64,000 bases of DNA from Filobasidium wieringae (Eukaryota; Basidiomycota; Tremellomycetes; Filobasidiales; Filobasidiaceae). The stretch is taken from assembly GCA_001600055.1 (NCBI GenBank), contig BCIV01000001.1:1667774-1731773 (forward strand), in the 5' to 3' direction. The translations under genes were made by a program, and so were the position numbers. The number at the start of each line of letters is the position of its first letter. Position 1 is the first letter of the stretch. Below, piece after piece: positions 61,453 through 64,000 of this stretch. The notes under the pieces are model-generated. The model did no database searches. It was not told the origin of the DNA and worked only from the letters and a program-made list of their open reading frames with translations.

Positions 61453-62462
61453 ATGCACATCCGTACTACCACCACACCTATTTCCGAAGGCAAGATCCCT
61501 ATCGATATTCCCCAAGCAAACAAGCCATGCTTCACCTGGTATAAGATCGTTGGCGACCTCGCCAAATCCAATAAAACCCCTCTGATTCTGCTACATGGCG
61601 GACCCGGATGTGGCCACAACTACCTCCTTCCCTTCAAAGATCTATGGGAGAAGGAACAGATCCCCTGTATCTTCTACGATCAGGTCGGATGCGGTCAGAG
61701 TACTCGTCTGAAGGAGAAGAGGGGTGACGAATCCTTCTGGACCGTAGAGCTCTTCATCAAGGAGCTGAACAACGTGATCGATCATTTCGACCTTCGTTCA
61801 CGAGGTTTCGACATCCTCGGTCAAAGCTGGGGCGGAATGTTACTAGCAGAATACGCGATCCTTCAACCGAAAGGTCTGCGTCGTTGCGTTATTGCCAATT
61901 CCCCTGCGTCCATGCCTCTCTGGGTGGAAGCTGCGCAAACGCTCTTGAAAGACATGCCTAAAGACATCCAAAAGGTTATTGCAGAAGCGGATAAGGAGAG
62001 GAATTACGATACGCCAGAGTTTAAAGAGGCGAACGAGCTTTTCGATCGCAAACATACTTATAGGGTCGGGGTGGGTGAACCTTGGCCCGGGAAATATGCT
62101 GGGCCGAGTTTAAACAATTTGGCTGAGGATGATACGGTATACTGGACCATGTAAGCTTATTGATTCGTGCGATGCCCCAGCCAAGCTGAACTGACAATCA
62201 CCTCACCACTAGGCAAGGACCATCAGAATTTATCGTTCACGGTTCGTTGTCCGACTGGACAGTTATTCCTCGGCTGCACCATATCAAGGTCCCCGTCTTC
62301 ATGTACAACGGCCAATTCGATGCCGCATCCGATTCGGCTGTTCGACCTTTCTTCGAGGGGATCGAGAAGATCAGATGGGTTACGGTAGAGAACGCAAGCC
62401 ATATGTCACATCTTGAACATCGGGAGAAGATGATCAAGTTGGTCGGGGACTTTTTGAGCTGA
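61453..62462 (+). CDS. Prolyl aminopeptidase-like alpha/beta hydrolase (S33)
   Basis: The protein probably removes N-terminal proline (or a related residue) from peptides in the cytosol. Exons are 61453-62150 and 62213-62462, giving 315 residues. Motifs are LILLHGGPGCGHNYL (oxyanion hole), YDQVGCGQS, DILGQSWGGMLLAEYA (nucleophile Ser125 in GQSWGG), MYNGQFDAASD (acid) and ASHMSHLEH (catalytic His). HGGPG and GQSWGG together are characteristic of family S33 prolyl iminopeptidases. No signal peptide is seen. Some fungal members act on lactones or other esters, so the substrate is not certain. It converges on the PriA-like gene with a 128-bp gap. Confidence 0.9.
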
Positions 62463-62590
62463 ACAGCTTTGTGAAGTATAGCATATGTGTGTTCGTTATG
62501 GTCATATAATTATGAGAAGACTAGATATATGGGTAATTACCCTTGTACAACTGCTACTGGTCGATAGGGATTCCGTACAGATGGCCCGAC

Positions 62591-63559
62591 TTATCGGTTG
62601 GCCATCAGACGACCGGCGATGGAGATGACTCGCCCAGCATAGTGGGTTTTCTTATCGGACCGAGAGTTGGAGACGTATTGGATAGGCTTTTGCTGGTAGT
62701 TGGGGGATAGGGCAGGGATGCATCTCCCATTGATGAGCGCGTAACCAGTGTCACAAGAGTTGACGACACATTTCCTCTCTCGACATTCCGTCTCGTCGAC
62801 TCCCTCGATCTCCGTACAATCCTCCCCACTGAGTCCGCTCTGGTCCCCGCTCAACAGGTTGGGGCATCCTCCGCAAGAGGTCAACTCTTCGGCAGGAAGA
62901 CAGGCCCAGTTGAATCCTCCTCGTTTCTTGTTTCGGGAGATGGGGCATTGAATGTGACTCGATTCGCATCGAAGACTGATAGGGGCGAGTCCGTATCGGG
63001 TCGCAGGGGTGGTAAGAGTGGTCTCGGGCAGAACGTCTTTAGCGTTCTTGACCTTGGAGGCAGAGGATTCTACGATAAAGCTTCGTCGTATGATAGCTTC
63101 ATCGTTGACGTTGATGGTGAGGGTGTATTCCTCGCCGATGACGAGGTCGGAGTTTTTGAGGTTGCAATAGAGGGTGGGGGATGTGGTTGTCGAAGTGGAT
63201 GGAGTGAAGACGGAGTTGTCAAAGAAGTCAGAAGGGGAGGTAGATGCGCATCCGATTGGAAGAGAGTTGAGCGAAGGGGAAGATAGCTGAGCGATGATAG
63301 AGGCGGATTCGCAGGCTGGAAAAGCATGCAACGGGACCACGATCAGCGTTTTTGAACTGCAGTGTAAGAAGAAAGATGGCTCACCTTTGTCTTTGAATTC
63401 CATGTCATAGCTAAAGAGACCAGTGACGGTGTTGGTATCGATGACAACCTTGTCGCCGAGGGTAGGAAGTTGGATGGAGGAGGCACAACGAATACCGTTG
63501 GCAGAGATGAGGGTAGGGAGGGCAAAGAGGGAGATAAGAGCGGTTTTGGAGAAGAACAT
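62591..63559 (-). CDS. Secreted Cys-rich PriA-like protein
   Basis: This is a basidiomycete secreted or cell-surface protein of unknown function. Exons are 63559-63385 and 63315-62591, giving 299 residues. Residues 1-20 (MFFSKTALISLFALPTLISA) form a clear signal peptide. The middle is a Ser/Thr-rich, beta-like domain with few Cys. The last 110 residues have paired Cys in LRCESSHIQCPIS, NWACLPAEELTSCGGCPNL, ECRERKCVVNSCDTGYALINGRCIP, a pattern close to the Cys-rich C-terminal end of PriA proteins. The 69-nt intron (63316-63384) is stop-free and in frame. Its removal joins FKDK to ACESAS, and retention would insert 23 mainly hydrophobic residues. The upstream 63560-64000 is strongly polypurine on the plus strand. 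Confidence 0.8.
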   Translation of the reverse strand: MFFSKTALISLFALPTLISANGIRCASSIQLPTLGDKVVIDTNTVTGLFSYDMEFKDKGEPSFFLHCSSKTLIVVPLHAFPACESASIIAQLSSPSLNSLPIGCASTSPSDFFDNSVFTPSTSTTTSPTLYCNLKNSDLVIGEEYTLTINVNDEAIIRRSFIVESSASKVKNAKDVLPETTLTTPATRYGLAPISLRCESSHIQCPISRNKKRGGFNWACLPAEELTSCGGCPNLLSGDQSGLSGEDCTEIEGVDETECRERKCVVNSCDTGYALINGRCIPALSPNYQQKPIQYVSNSRSDKKTHYAGRVISIAGRLMANR

Positions 63560-64000
63560 TGTGAAGAGGTCGAGGTAGGTTTGAGATTAGGTGGTATGAG
63601 GTGAGGTGGCTGATGTCGGGGAGAGTGGGTAAGAAGCGATCGAGGAACTTTAGGGATGGCGTTTGAGGCGGGCTTCGAGGAAATGAGGCGAGGTTTGCGA
63701 TTGGGTTTTCGAGAAGGTTTGGGTGGAAGGTGTATGATTGGGTTGGTGGTAGGTGGGAGTGAGGAGTTGAGAGTGAAAGACGGTCGGATGGGGAGGTGGG
63801 TGCGAGGTATGGATGGATGAGCGGGAAGGGTGGGGTGTTGTTTGAATGAGTAGAGGAGGGTATGAGAAGACTGATAGGGGAGGTCGAGCGCGAGTGAGGA
63901 GAGAGGAGAGAGGTGGAGAAGGAGGAGAGAGGAGGAGTGCGGAGTTGTCTTTGAGAGTTGTTTTGAGGTGAGAAAGTAGAATCCAAGCCTTCTCATCCGT
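63560..64000. other. Polypurine/polypyrimidine-rich upstream region of PriA-like gene
   Basis: On the plus strand this 441-bp stretch is dominated by G and A (GGAGAGAGGTGGAGAAGGAG-like runs); on the gene's strand it is CT-rich. CT-rich leaders near start sites are common in basidiomycete promoters. Long open frames on the minus strand here are made of Ser, Pro and Leu from the CT bias and are not convincing genes. Confidence 0.5.

Noticed and set aside
63343..63996. Long minus-strand frames rich in Ser, Pro and Leu upstream of the PriA-like gene
   Set aside because: They arise from a CT-rich leader or promoter. They overlap each other in different frames and partly overlap the signal peptide exon.

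Overview
The window is nuclear DNA of an intron-dense basidiomycete, most likely a t­remellomycete-like member of Agaricomycotina. The reasons are short introns (about 50-90 nt, GTRNGT donors, CTRAC/CTAAT branch sites, YAG acceptors), many introns per gene, conserved single-copy fungal genes packed on both strands, and a fatty acid synthase fused into one chain. I see no tRNA or rRNA gene, no transposon and no CRISPR array. All gene models were spliced by hand from the sequence, and almost every exon junction was checked for reading phase.

Layout, left to right: an unrecognised low-complexity protein running off the left edge (1-2692, -); GEP4 phosphatase fused to a helical-repeat region (3876-7225, -); HSBP1 homologue (7523-8267, +); a short-chain dehydrogenase (8430-9804, -); cytochrome c (11172-11807, -); a small membrane-like protein (12228-12974, +); PTC7 phosphatase (13039-14636, -); NUP2/NUP50 nucleoporin (14976-17684, +); REX3 RNA exonuclease (17762-19657, -); an M50B-like peptidase (20197-21777, -); an unrecognised membrane protein (22387-23356, -); SSF1/PPAN (23536-25380, +); SEC5 (25658-29184, +); the single-chain fatty acid synthase (29482-41958, -); COX15 (42891-44730, -); PRP17/CDC40 (46094-48482, +); LTO1 (48737-49513, -); 3-hydroxyacyl-CoA dehydrogenase (49815-51676, +); a zinc alcohol dehydrogenase (51953-53580, +); a Golgi-type glycosyltransferase (54314-56121, +); XRN1 (56213-60762, -); a prolyl aminopeptidase (61453-62462, +); and a secreted PriA-like protein (62591-63559, -).

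This is an ordinary housekeeping neighbourhood, not a cluster. Functions include mitochondrial respiration and cardiolipin synthesis (CYC1, COX15, PTC7, GEP4), RNA processing and decay (REX3, SSF1, PRP17, XRN1), transport (SEC5, NUP2) and lipid metabolism (FAS, HADH). Genes mostly sit in divergent and convergent pairs with gaps of about 60-700 bp.

The points most worth a second look are architectural. (1) The beta and alpha FAS subunits are one continuous polypeptide of about 3,932 residues. (2) GEP4 is fused in frame to a long helical-repeat region through a segment resembling a mitochondrial presequence. (3) The 3-hydroxyacyl-CoA dehydrogenase has both a mitochondrial-type N-terminus and a C-terminal SKL, and SKL comes from an 18-nt last exon that intron retention would remove. 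(4) Ultra-short coding exons (8, 8, 9, 11, 11, 19, 20, 21, 24, 26 and 26 nt) recur in four genes. Their inclusion is supported by conserved protein motifs that they complete.
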